Shown piece by piece: positions 7,363-15,361 of a DNA stretch of 64,000 bases. Position numbers and translations under genes: made by a program. The DNA is from Microvirga sp. BSC39 (GTDB lineage: Bacteria > Pseudomonadota > Alphaproteobacteria > Rhizobiales > Beijerinckiaceae). Under the pieces are notes generated by a model. The model was not told the origin of the DNA. It did not search any database and saw only the letters and a program-made list of their open reading frames with translations. Position 1 is the stretch's first letter. Each line of letters begins with the position of its first letter. The stretch lies in NCBI RefSeq assembly GCF_000739015.1, contig NZ_JPUG01000077.1:310001-374000 (forward strand), written 5' to 3'.

Positions 7363-7549
7363 ATGGGCCTCCATCAGGCGACGCCTTTAGAGGAATGCGC
7401 GCGAACATTCCGTCGGAGCGGCGTCATGGATCGTGAAAACGGGCGCCTGGGTGAACCGGGGGCTCGATTGGAAGTTCCGACGGGGATACCGCCATCAGGG
7501 TCCACGCTCCCGTGATCCCGTGCATCCCTGCGTCACGACCGCCCGCACC

Positions 7550-7574
7550 GGAACCTGCCTTCCGTGATTCAGTT
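7550..7574 (+). promoter_or_regulatory. Candidate EcfG-dependent promoter before the SemiSWEET pair
   Basis: GGAAC at 7550-7554, 16 intervening bases, then AGTT at 7571-7574, fits GGAAC-N18-TT. It lies 30 bp upstream of the ATG at 7604. Confidence 0.55.
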
Positions 7575-7603
7575 GACGACGCTTCTGTGACAGGAGCGGG
7601 AAC

Positions 7604-7882
7604 ATGCAGACAGGGTGGCTGACGGTGCTGGGTTTGGCAGCGGGGCTGTGCACCAGCCTCAGCTTCGTCCCGCAGGTGCTCAAGGCATGGCGCGAGGGCG
7701 ACACCGAGGCGATCTCGAAGCGCATGTACGTGGCCTCGCTCATCGCCTACGGGCTCTGGATAGGCCACGGGCTGATGATCGCCAGCGTGCCGGTCGTCCT
7801 GTTCAACGTGATCAACGTGGTCTTCGCGGGCATCATCCTGACCCTGAAGCTGCGAAGCTCCAGACTCGCGCGGGTGCGCTGA
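7604..7882 (+). CDS. SemiSWEET (MtN3/PQ-loop) transporter, first of tandem pair
   Basis: A 92-residue integral membrane protein with three predicted helices (about 5-25, 38-60, 65-85), which matches the single triple-helix bundle of bacterial SemiSWEETs. The PQ motif is SFVPQVLKAW near residue 20. SemiSWEETs dimerise to make a sugar uniporter across the inner membrane. AGGAG sits 7 bases before the ATG. The gene is followed after one base by a second SemiSWEET gene, suggesting a co-translated heterodimer. The substrate cannot be told from sequence. Confidence 0.9.
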   Translation: MQTGWLTVLGLAAGLCTSLSFVPQVLKAWREGDTEAISKRMYVASLIAYGLWIGHGLMIASVPVVLFNVINVVFAGIILTLKLRSSRLARVR

Positions 7883-7883
7883 C

Positions 7884-8225
7884 ATGCAGGCAACCCTCTC
7901 CACGCTTCTCGGTGTCGCGGCAGGCTGCATCGGTCTCTACAGCCTCGTCCCGCAGGTCGTGAAGTGCTGCCGCAGCGGCGATGTCGCGGCCATCTCGCTG
8001 CGCATGTTCGCGGTGCGCACCTTCGGGCTCCTGCTCTGGACCGTCTACGGCTTCGCCCTCGGGTCCCTGCCGATCCTGGTCTTCAGCGCGCTCGGCTTGG
8101 TTCTGAGCTCGGTCATCCTTGTCCTGAAGGTCCGCGGCTCCCGTCTGCAGGCCGCCGGCGAACCCTGCCGTCAGGATGCATCGCCGCATCAGGCGCCGGG
8201 TGCCGCCGAACCCGTCGCGCGTTGA
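7884..8225 (+). CDS. SemiSWEET (MtN3/PQ-loop) transporter, second of tandem pair
   Basis: A 113-residue protein with three hydrophobic helices in the first 88 residues and a PQ motif SLVPQVVKCC near residue 20. It is clearly homologous to the preceding protein (PQV-K, AIS-RM, Y/F-G-L-LW spacing) but has diverged and carries a polar C-terminal tail of about 25 residues rich in Ala, Pro and Gln. The ATG lies one base after the upstream stop, so the two are almost certainly one transcript. A heterodimer with the first protein would mimic a two-bundle eukaryotic SWEET. That is inference. Confidence 0.9.
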   Translation: MQATLSTLLGVAAGCIGLYSLVPQVVKCCRSGDVAAISLRMFAVRTFGLLLWTVYGFALGSLPILVFSALGLVLSSVILVLKVRGSRLQAAGEPCRQDASPHQAPGAAEPVAR

Positions 8226-8282
8226 GAGAGGTCGCCGCACATCAGAGCGAGCATCGTCGCTCTCAGAGGCCGCCTTGCAATC

Positions 8283-8531
8283 TCAATGAGTCTGTTGCGT
8301 GAACGGGACGGCTTCTAGAAAGGGGAATTCCAGGATGATCTCGTCCAGGTCGTCCTTCACCTCGATATGCGCCGTGGCCCAGTTCACCGGCTGCTCGAAT
8401 TCCGTGCTCATGAGGTTCTGAGCCATCGCCCTCGCCACCTCCCAGGCCTGATCCGCATCGCGCAGGTCCTGTCCCTCGGGGTCGGGGAGGGCGTCTGCAC
8501 CGATATGCACGTTGAAGAAGTAGCGCGGCAT
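8283..8531 (-). CDS. DUF6894-like small protein
   Basis: An 82-residue soluble protein opening with MPRYFFNVHIGADALPDPEG, the usual start of a short Rhizobiales family known as DUF6894. AAGGA is found about 6 bases before the ATG. It contains D-EG-DL and a mid-region helix (AWEVARAMAQNLM). Function is unknown. A second member lies nearby at 9806-10033. Confidence 0.75.
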   Translation of the reverse strand: MPRYFFNVHIGADALPDPEGQDLRDADQAWEVARAMAQNLMSTEFEQPVNWATAHIEVKDDLDEIILEFPFLEAVPFTQQTH

Positions 8532-8671
8532 GGGTGTCCTTGAAGCTTGGGTGGATCATGGCCAATCGGGCCGGATGCGTTCGGTTCCGTGTGGTCTCCC
8601 GAATTGCCAATCGATGCAAGGCGGCTCGGCGATGCTCCCTCGGCCCATGAGGGAATCGGCTCCAGAACGAA

Positions 8672-9040
8672 CTAACGTTGGGCCACCGTGAACCGTGACG
8701 ACCACAAGGGCCGAAGAAGCGGTTCGGCCACGACGCCGCCGATCATTGCGAAGGCCATCAGGATGAGGCCAAGGCGACCATAGAGCACAACGCGATTCTT
8801 ACGGGTCATGAACCCTCGCAACCGTTGGGCCGGAATCAGCCTCAAGGATCCTTGTTGCCAATTGTGGCGATAATACTGCCCGAATGGGACCGCCATCTCT
8901 GCACCAAGTCTTAACCATGCGAGGGCAAACGCACTCACCTCCCTCTCTTCCAAAAGCCCTGATGGGAACGGAGGCCGTGCAGAAGGGTTGGACCCACTCA
9001 CGGGGCGGCTGGGGAGCAGGTCCTTCGAGTTCTCATTCAC
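8672..9040 (-). CDS. Hypothetical single-pass membrane protein (uncertain)
   Basis: A 122-residue open frame with a GTG start at 9040. Its C-terminal part holds one plausible membrane helix (VVLYGRLGLILMAFAMIGGVVA, split here as roughly residues 83-105). I recognise no family. The start region has no good ribosome binding site; an internal ATG at 8896 would give a 74-residue protein that still contains the helix. It overlaps no other strong candidate if the divergent gene starts at 9045. It may be a real small membrane protein or a chance frame. Confidence 0.35.
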   Translation of the reverse strand: MNENSKDLLPSRPVSGSNPSARPPFPSGLLEEREVSAFALAWLRLGAEMAVPFGQYYRHNWQQGSLRLIPAQRLRGFMTRKNRVVLYGRLGLILMAFAMIGGVVAEPLLRPLWSSRFTVAQR

Positions 9041-9044
9041 GTCG

Positions 9045-9356
9045 ATGCCATTGCTCAGATCAGAATTATCCTCCAGTCATGTTGCCGAGCACCTGAGCGC
9101 CCTTACTGAGAAGGTCGATGAGATTGCGCAGCGCGCGGGTGTGTCGGCGGTCGCGCGCTTGGACCTCGAAACCACTCTTGCCGCGTTGCCGTGGCCAAGC
9201 CGACGCCGCCTCCGCCTGGTGCTCGAGAGCGCCCGTGTCGGTACGGGCGACAAAGCCGTGGGCGAGGCTGTCGCGGTGATGCTTGCGCTGTCGGCCGATG
9301 TCTGGGCTCGCACGCCTCCGCCGGGCGAGAGCGACCGCGGCGGCTCACAGGGGTGA
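9045..9356 (+). CDS. Hypothetical small helical protein
   Basis: A 103-residue frame from the ATG at 9045; a longer frame starts at 8988 but would overlap the divergent candidate. The sequence looks protein-like, with amphipathic helices (ALTEKVDEIAQRAGVS, then LDLETTLAALPWPSRRRLRLVLES and GEAVAVMLALSADVW). The ribosome binding site is weak. No family recognised. Two small genes of similar style follow at 9368 and 9806. Confidence 0.45.
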   Translation: MPLLRSELSSSHVAEHLSALTEKVDEIAQRAGVSAVARLDLETTLAALPWPSRRRLRLVLESARVGTGDKAVGEAVAVMLALSADVWARTPPPGESDRGGSQG

Positions 9357-9367
9357 GATCATGCCGC

Positions 9368-9601
9368 TCACGAGAGCCTGGAATATGTGTCCCGTCCCGC
9401 ATCCCACACCACGATCCGCTGGCCGCCTTCTTCCATCACGACGCCTGCGGCCTTGCCGAGACGGGCCGACGCTTCGGCCACGACCACAGCCGCTTCGATG
9501 GCCTGCGGCCGTTCATCGAACCGGCCAAGGGTCTCATCGGCGAGGTGAACGGCCCAGCCCTCCTTGGACAGACGGATGATGTAGAGATCCTGCTCGCTCA
9601 T
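9368..9601 (-). CDS. Small protein, DUF2188-like
   Basis: A 77-residue soluble protein with GGGAGG 6 bases before the ATG, a strong ribosome binding site. The pattern (EGWAVHLADETLGRFDERPQA, then IEAAVVVAEASARLG and GQRIVVWDAGRDTY) resembles short DUF2188-type proteins that carry a WxV ... A ... A ... GG motif. Function is unknown; family assignment is tentative. It is convergent with the preceding hypothetical gene. Confidence 0.6.
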   Translation of the reverse strand: MSEQDLYIIRLSKEGWAVHLADETLGRFDERPQAIEAAVVVAEASARLGKAAGVVMEEGGQRIVVWDAGRDTYSRLS

Positions 9602-9805
9602 GAGGCCCTCCCGGACCGTACCGTTGCCGGATCGAAGATTAACGAACGGCCGGCGGGTTTATTCCGCAACAATCTCTCATCATCTCGTTCAATGGGCGCC
9701 GACCGGGCGGAAACTATATTGCCTGGCCGGATTCCGATCCGCCGATCTCGAAAGGCTTGAAGGAGCCCGGGACGGCCGTGCGCCGGTTCAAGTCATGGAT
9801 GGTCG

Positions 9806-10033
9806 ATGCGCTGCTACTTTCATCTGGTGAACGGTCACGAGATCATTGAGGACGACACGGGCGTTGAGGTCCCCGACCTTGCCAAGGCGCACGCGTTCGC
9901 CCTGCAGACCATCGAGGACGTTCGCGCCGAGGCGATCCAGTTCGGCGAATCGTGGCAGGACTGGCGGCTCGATGTGGTCGACTCATCCGGCACCGTCCTC
10001 CTGTCCATTCCGCTCGAGCCGATCCTGCACTGA
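9806..10033 (+). CDS. DUF6894-like small protein
   Basis: A 75-residue protein beginning MRCYFHLVNGHEIIEDDTG, the typical N-terminus of the DUF6894 family, followed by EVPDLAKAHAFALQTIEDV and a C-terminal beta segment DVVDSSGTVLLSIPL. It is the second member of this family within 1.5 kb (other at 8283-8531), though the two are diverged. Function is unknown. It is convergent with the MFS gene ending at 10060. Confidence 0.75.
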   Translation: MRCYFHLVNGHEIIEDDTGVEVPDLAKAHAFALQTIEDVRAEAIQFGESWQDWRLDVVDSSGTVLLSIPLEPILH

Positions 10034-10059
10034 CCCTGCCGATTCCGCGCGGGACCCGG

Positions 10060-11607
10060 TCAGTGAGGCATCGCGGCGGTCTCATCGACATGAGCGCTGG
10101 AATAGATCCTGTACGCGAGCGCGGCGAGGCCGAGCAGCGTGATCGCGGCAAGCGCACAGCAGGTTGCAAAGCCCAGCGAGAAGCCGCTGCGCGCCACGTC
10201 CAGCCAGACCGGTGCGGTGCCGCCCATCGCTTTCGCCGTCTCGACCGCGCCTGCGAGCGTGCTCGAGACGGCGAGCTGCTGGGCGGCGTTCAGCCCGCTC
10301 AGGTCCACGCCGTCCATGCTCATGCGGTACACGAGCGTTCCGAGGCTTCCGAGCAGGGCGACGCCGAGCGCTCCGCCGAACTCCGCGCTCGTCTCGGAGA
10401 TGGCGGAGGCGGAGCCTGCCTGCTCCGGCGGTGCGGTGCCGACGATCAGGCCCGTCGTGGTGAGGACGACGGGCACGAAGCCGAGACCGACCAGCATGCT
10501 GGCCGTCAGAACGCCGACGAGGCTCTCGGCGAAGGCGGCAACGGCCATCGCGGTGACGCCGACCGCATAGACGAGCAGCCCGAGGAGAACGGTCTTGACC
10601 GGCCCGAGCCGGTTCGTGAACCGGTACGCGTGCAACGACATGATCGTGAAGACGAGCGCGGACGGCACGGACCAGACGGCCGCCTCGAGAGGCGACAGGC
10701 CGAGAACGAGTTGCAGGAACAGGTTCTGAAACAGGAATACCCCGAACACGAAGAACATGCCGGCCAGATTGACGATCAGCGATGCGGTGAAAGCCGGGAT
10801 GCGGAACAGGCGCAGATCGATCAGCGGATGCGCGAGACTCTTCTGGCGGCGCACGAACAATACGCCGATCAAAAGGCCCGCCGCGATCGCCAGCAGCTGA
10901 TGGGGCGCGAAGCCATCGGCCGCCATGTGCTTGAATCCGTAGATGATCGGCAGCACGGTCCCGAGGGACAGCGCCACACTGACGAGATCGAGCCTTTCGC
11001 CGCCCTCGCTCCTGTATTCCGGCAACAGGAAAGGCGCCACGACCAGCAGCGCGAGCATGATCGGGATATTGATCAGAAACACCGATCCCCAATGAAAGTA
11101 TTGCAGCAGCACGCCGCCGATGAGAGGTCCCACCAATCCTCCCAGAGCGAAGGCGGTGCCCCAGATGCCGATGGCGCGGTTCCGCTCGTGTTCGTTCTGA
11201 AACAGGTTGACCACCAGGGACAGGGTCGACGGCGCGATGGTCGCGCCGGCGATGCCGAGCAGCGCGCGCGCCATGATGAGCTGCTGGGCCGTGCCTGCAA
11301 AAGCGGCCACTGCGGATGCCAGACCGAACGCGAAGGCGCCGATGAGCAGCACGCGCCTGCGGCCCACCCTGTCGCCGAGCGTACCCATCGTCACCAGGAA
11401 GCCCGCGACCATGAAGCCGTAGATGTCGTTGATCCAGAGCAGTTCCGATGCCGACGGGTCGAGATCCGCCACGATGGCAGGCATCGCCAGGAAGAGCACC
11501 GACAGGTCCATCGAGTAGATCAGGCAGGCGACGGACAGAACGCAAAGCCCGATCCACTCACGGCGTCCGGCAAGCGGCTGGTTTTCAACGGTTGCCTGTA
11601 CCTGCAT
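10060..11607 (-). CDS. MFS drug efflux transporter, DHA2 (14-TMS) type
   Basis: A 515-residue inner-membrane protein with about 14 hydrophobic segments. The loop 2-3 motif GDRVGRRRVLLIG and the antiporter-type motif C (ALGGLVGPLIGG) point to a proton-driven drug:H+ antiporter of the QacA/SmvA group. D34 in the first helix region (IYSMDLSVL) and the helix 2 pattern ELLWINDIYGFM are typical of this group. It is probably involved in export of cationic or other toxic compounds. It stands alone with no adjacent TetR regulator, so its control cannot be inferred. Confidence 0.93.
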   Translation of the reverse strand: MQVQATVENQPLAGRREWIGLCVLSVACLIYSMDLSVLFLAMPAIVADLDPSASELLWINDIYGFMVAGFLVTMGTLGDRVGRRRVLLIGAFAFGLASAVAAFAGTAQQLIMARALLGIAGATIAPSTLSLVVNLFQNEHERNRAIGIWGTAFALGGLVGPLIGGVLLQYFHWGSVFLINIPIMLALLVVAPFLLPEYRSEGGERLDLVSVALSLGTVLPIIYGFKHMAADGFAPHQLLAIAAGLLIGVLFVRRQKSLAHPLIDLRLFRIPAFTASLIVNLAGMFFVFGVFLFQNLFLQLVLGLSPLEAAVWSVPSALVFTIMSLHAYRFTNRLGPVKTVLLGLLVYAVGVTAMAVAAFAESLVGVLTASMLVGLGFVPVVLTTTGLIVGTAPPEQAGSASAISETSAEFGGALGVALLGSLGTLVYRMSMDGVDLSGLNAAQQLAVSSTLAGAVETAKAMGGTAPVWLDVARSGFSLGFATCCALAAITLLGLAALAYRIYSSAHVDETAAMPH

Positions 11608-11815
11608 GAACCGACTCTCATCTTTCGAAGGGCCGGCACTTTCACGGGCTCGTGGGGATTTGGCAAGCCTCGAGAAAATTAGACGGGTGGTTCTACTGAA
11701 CCAAGATCCAGCTCAAAAGCCGGTCGCCTGGTGTTCCTCAGATTTCTGGCCATCGCCTCGGCCACGTGCATTTCGACACACGAAAACCGTCGATATGCAG
11801 CAGCGGCCCCAACCT

Positions 11816-12256
11816 TCACATGGCTGCCCGAAGAGTCTGGTTGAGGCCCAGCCAATAGGCGTCGATCTGCTCGACCATCCGTAACAGTTCCTCGGGACGC
11901 GCCGGCTTCACAAGATACGAGTTCGCGCCAAGGTCGTAGGCCCGCTCGAGATCGACGTTCTCCCGCGAGGAGGTCAGGATGATCACAGGAACCCTCCGGA
12001 AGATGGGGTGTCCCTTGATCCATTCGAGCACCTCGAATCCGGATCGGCCTGGAAGCTTCAGATCCAGGAGAATGACCACCGGGCGTTGGGGATCCGGAGC
12101 GCGACTGATCCCATTGAGAAATGCCAGCGCTTCGTCGCCATCCACTGCGAAATGGAGGGGTATCTCCACCTTCGCCTTGCGGCAGGCCCGAGCGAGCAGG
12201 TGTCGATCGTCGGGATCGTCCTCGACGATCAGGATCACGTCGTCGGTAGGATTCAT
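11816..12256 (-). CDS. Single-domain response regulator (Rcp1-like)
   Basis: A 146-residue CheY-like receiver without an output domain. The phosphoacceptor is D65 in VILLDLKLPGRSG, the acidic pocket is E12/D13 (VEDDPDD), and the conserved Lys is in YLVKPARPEEL. The form with a long insertion before beta-3 is that seen in Rcp1-type regulators paired with phytochrome-like kinases. Its ATG overlaps the stop of the CHASE3 kinase by 4 bp, so the kinase is its likely partner. Confidence 0.93.
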   Translation of the reverse strand: MNPTDDVILIVEDDPDDRHLLARACRKAKVEIPLHFAVDGDEALAFLNGISRAPDPQRPVVILLDLKLPGRSGFEVLEWIKGHPIFRRVPVIILTSSRENVDLERAYDLGANSYLVKPARPEELLRMVEQIDAYWLGLNQTLRAAM

Positions 12257-13677
12257 TCCGGCCTCTCCTTCTGCGCCGACCTGAGCTCGATCCAGAAGCG
12301 GCTTCCCTGTCCTGGACTTGAGATCACGCCGCTGCGGCCGTCCATGCGTTCAAGGCTTCTGCTGACGATGGCCAAGCCAATCCCCGTCCCTGGGTAGCTT
12401 TCCACGCCATGGAGGCGCTGGAAAGGTTGGAACACGCGCTCCTGATGATCGGGATCGATGCCGATGCCATTGTCGTCGACCCAGAGCCGGACTCGTCCGT
12501 CCCGTTCTTCGGCTCCGATGCATATCTGGGGCGTCCGGCCCGGCGGGACGAACTTGATGGCATTCGACAGCAGGTTCGCCACCGCCTGAGCGAGCGTGGG
12601 CGGGTGAGCCATGACATCGGGCAGGGGATGTTTCACCTCTACCGCGGCATTCGACTCCCTGATTTGCAGCTCGGCATCGGCAATCACCCTTTCCACCGTG
12701 GCTTTGAGGGCGACCGGGCGCACGCTCACCTCTTCCCGGGCCAGACGGCTGTAGCTGAGGATATCGCGGATCAGCTCCTCCATGCGACCGGCTGCGGCAA
12801 CGATACGCTCCACGAAACCATGGCCTTCCTTCGGTAGGGCTGAGCCGTAATCCTCCACGAGGGCGTCGGCGTAGCCGTGCATGGCGCGCAGCGGCGCCCT
12901 CAGGTCATGGGAGATCGTGTAGGCGAACGCATCCAGCTCCCGGTTGACCTGGGTAAGCTGGACGGTGCGTTCCTCTACCTGCCGTTCGAGGTTGTGCCGG
13001 AAGCCTCGCTCCGCATCCAGGAGCCGGGCATTGGCGCGCTGGCGTCCGATCCAGATCACGCCGAGGATGGTGCTGACCAGGGCCAGGACTCCCGTGAGCG
13101 CAGCGACCCGGCTGGTCCAGACGGCCTGCTGCTCCAGGCGCTGGGTCCGGGAGACCATGATGTCCCGCTCAGCATGTTCGAACTCGACGATGGCGGCGTC
13201 GATCTCCTCCATCAGCCTCTGGCCAGTATCCGTCCGGACCACTGCGAGGGCTTCCTCGAAGCTCCTGTGCCGAAGCTCGACCGTTTGAGCCAGCTCGCCC
13301 AGCTTGGCTTCGACGAGAGGGCGCAGGTGACGAAGGCGTGTTGCTTGCCCTGGATCCTGCACATCGCGCTCCAGTCGCTGGAAGCTGTCCCAGACATGTC
13401 CGGTCGCCTGCTCGTAGGGCGCAAGGTAGCGGCGTTCCCCGGTCAGGATGTAGCCCCTCTGGCCCGTCTCGGCGGCGCGAACATCCACGTGCAGTTTGGC
13501 GACGCTCTGAAGGATGGAGCTCGCATGCAGAACCAAGGCGCGGGCTTCCGAGAGGCTTAAGAGAAACACGTTCAACGTGATCGCGCTGGCGACCAGCAGC
13601 GCCCCAGCAACCGCAAGCGCCGCTGACCCGAGGAACGGCTTGATGCGGGACGGTCCGGAGGTAGCAGGGCCACGCAT
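12253..13677 (-). CDS. CHASE3-domain sensor histidine kinase
   Basis: An inner-membrane kinase of about 474 residues. Two membrane helices flank a periplasmic/extracellular CHASE3 domain marked by AAETGQRGYILTGERRYL. A coiled linker, HisKA (phosphoacceptor His in FAYTISHDLRAPL) and HATPase_c (NLLSNAIKF, DNGIGIDP, GTGIGLAIV) follow. I chose the ATG at 13677; the frame extends to a TTG at 13731 that has GGAAG upstream and would add 18 residues. It is operonic with the single-domain regulator and diverges from a second two-component pair. CHASE3 ligands are unknown. Confidence 0.9.
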   Translation of the reverse strand: MRGPATSGPSRIKPFLGSAALAVAGALLVASAITLNVFLLSLSEARALVLHASSILQSVAKLHVDVRAAETGQRGYILTGERRYLAPYEQATGHVWDSFQRLERDVQDPGQATRLRHLRPLVEAKLGELAQTVELRHRSFEEALAVVRTDTGQRLMEEIDAAIVEFEHAERDIMVSRTQRLEQQAVWTSRVAALTGVLALVSTILGVIWIGRQRANARLLDAERGFRHNLERQVEERTVQLTQVNRELDAFAYTISHDLRAPLRAMHGYADALVEDYGSALPKEGHGFVERIVAAAGRMEELIRDILSYSRLAREEVSVRPVALKATVERVIADAELQIRESNAAVEVKHPLPDVMAHPPTLAQAVANLLSNAIKFVPPGRTPQICIGAEERDGRVRLWVDDNGIGIDPDHQERVFQPFQRLHGVESYPGTGIGLAIVSRSLERMDGRSGVISSPGQGSRFWIELRSAQKERPE

Positions 13678-13803
13678 GGGCGGTGTCTCGACGCCCGTTC
13701 TTGCCCGATGGCTATCGGCGGACAGGATCAACGGAGCTTCCCGTTCGTTGCCTTTGTGGCCTCGTGCGCCAATTCATCCGTCGCTTCTTGCCTGAATGGT
13801 CCC

Positions 13804-14787
13804 ATGCGCATCCTCTTTGTCGACGACGACCCCGATACCCGTGCTCTGGCAATTCGGGCCGTCACCCAGGAGTTCCCCGACGCCGAGGTCCGGGAGGCGC
13901 CCGATCTGAACGGGCTCGATGAACTCCTGCGGGAGCAAGCACCCGACATCTTGGTCACCGATTACGACCTGCGCTGGTCGGATGGGATCGCCGTTTTCGA
14001 CAAGGTCAAGGCGGCCAATCCCTTCTGCTGCACAGTCATGTTCACGGGCACCGGCAATGAGGAGTTGGCGGTTCGCGTTCTCAAGCACGGCTTCGACGAT
14101 TACGTGGTCAAGGGCGCCAAGCAGCTTCGACGCCTGGCCATGGCGGTCCGCTCTGCTTTTGACCGCAGGCGGGAGTTGCTTGAGCTGGGCGAGAACCGCG
14201 ACTTGGTTCTCAAGGAGCTATATCACCGGTTGCACAACAACCTTCAGATCGTGATCAGCCTCCTGCGGATGACGGAGAAGGCTATCACGAATGCCGGTGA
14301 CCGGGAGCAACTCGCGGACCTTCAGCGCCGCATCCAAGCGCTGAGCGCCCTCCAGGAGGAGTTCTACCGCTCGGAGGACTTCCGCCGGGTGGACTTCGCA
14401 GCCTTCATGGAACGGCTTTCCGGAAGCCTCGCCGGCCTGTCAGGCGGGCGTGTTCGGCTTGCTCTTCGTCTGGAAGCGGTGGAGTTGCCCGTTGACTTGG
14501 CAGTGCCGTTCGGGCTCATTGCCAATGAAGTTCTCACCAATTCCTTGAAACATGCCTTTCCGGACGATCGCACCGGGCAGTTGTCGGTCACACTCCAGGC
14601 GACGGCGGGTGGAGCGGTCCTGACCATCGTAGACGATGGCGCGGGATACCCTGAGAATTTGGATCTATCTGTTGCGTCCGGTGTCGGAATGCGCCTCATC
14701 CGACGGCTGACGGACCAGATAGGGGGCGAAGTGTCGTATGAGCGAGGTGAGGTGGGAGCACTATGCCGGATCAGCGTTCCACTCTGA
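13804..14787 (+). CDS. Receiver-HisKA_2 hybrid sensor kinase
   Basis: A 327-residue protein: an N-terminal receiver (about 1-118; phosphoacceptor D53 in VTDYDLRWSDG, acidic residues DDDP at 7-10, Lys in VVKGA) joined to a HisKA_2 kinase (phosphoacceptor H141 in YHRLHNNLQ) and HATPase (NEVLTNSLKHAFP, VDDGAGYP). Such soluble REC-kinase proteins can pass phosphoryl groups between regulators. The ATG at 13804 opens directly into the receiver. It diverges from the CHASE3 kinase with a 126-bp gap and overlaps the downstream regulator by 25 bp. Confidence 0.9.
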   Translation: MRILFVDDDPDTRALAIRAVTQEFPDAEVREAPDLNGLDELLREQAPDILVTDYDLRWSDGIAVFDKVKAANPFCCTVMFTGTGNEELAVRVLKHGFDDYVVKGAKQLRRLAMAVRSAFDRRRELLELGENRDLVLKELYHRLHNNLQIVISLLRMTEKAITNAGDREQLADLQRRIQALSALQEEFYRSEDFRRVDFAAFMERLSGSLAGLSGGRVRLALRLEAVELPVDLAVPFGLIANEVLTNSLKHAFPDDRTGQLSVTLQATAGGAVLTIVDDGAGYPENLDLSVASGVGMRLIRRLTDQIGGEVSYERGEVGALCRISVPL

Positions 14788-15215
14788 ACGGGAGACTGCG
14801 TGTCCTTATCGTCGAGGACGAGGCTCTTGTGGCGGATTATATCGCCGATGTGCTTGAGGAAGCCGGTCACGAAGTGGCAGGCTTCGCTGCGACCGGAGAG
14901 AAGGCGCTCCAGTCTCTGGAGCGGGACCGGGTCGACGTCGCCATCCTGGACATCAAGCTGAAGGGCGGCATGACCGGGATCGATGTCGCCCACGCGGCGC
15001 GTGATCGCGCCATCCCGTACCTGTTCATTTCCGGTTCGGGCGAACCGTTGACGCGTTTGGCCGCTGAGGCAACCGGACCGCTCGCCTTTCTCCAGAAGCC
15101 GTTCAACCAGGAAGAACTCGTCTCGGTTCTCAGGACCGCGGCGGAACGTGAGGTGACATCCAGGGATGCTTCGGCCTCTGCAGCGACGACGGAGCCGCCG
15201 CGCAACGGCGTCTGA
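14763..15215 (+). CDS. Single-domain response regulator
   Basis: A 150-residue receiver protein. The phosphoacceptor is D63 (AILDIKLKGG), the acidic pocket is E18-D19-E20 (VEDE) and the conserved Lys is in FLQKPF. A Ser/Ala/Thr-rich tail of about 20 residues follows and no output domain is present. The start lies within the upstream REC-kinase gene (25-bp overlap), so the two are translated together and are likely partners. Confidence 0.92.
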   Translation: MPDQRSTLNGRLRVLIVEDEALVADYIADVLEEAGHEVAGFAATGEKALQSLERDRVDVAILDIKLKGGMTGIDVAHAARDRAIPYLFISGSGEPLTRLAAEATGPLAFLQKPFNQEELVSVLRTAAEREVTSRDASASAATTEPPRNGV

Positions 15216-15361
15216 CAGATCTCAGCCAAGGCCATCCGCCCCGAGCGCTCCCGACTTCCGGCGTGATGGCATCGCTCCGAGGCCATCAATATGCGTTGCC
15301 CCGCGGGCAAGACGGTGCCGGATCTCGGCCGCACTGGTATCAACGGATAACATAAGTCGCC

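Noticed and set aside
9952..11682. A 576-residue plus-strand frame opposite the MFS gene
   Set aside because: The minus-strand product is an unmistakable MFS protein; the plus frame is rich in His/Arg/Asp/Gln and lacks any domain.
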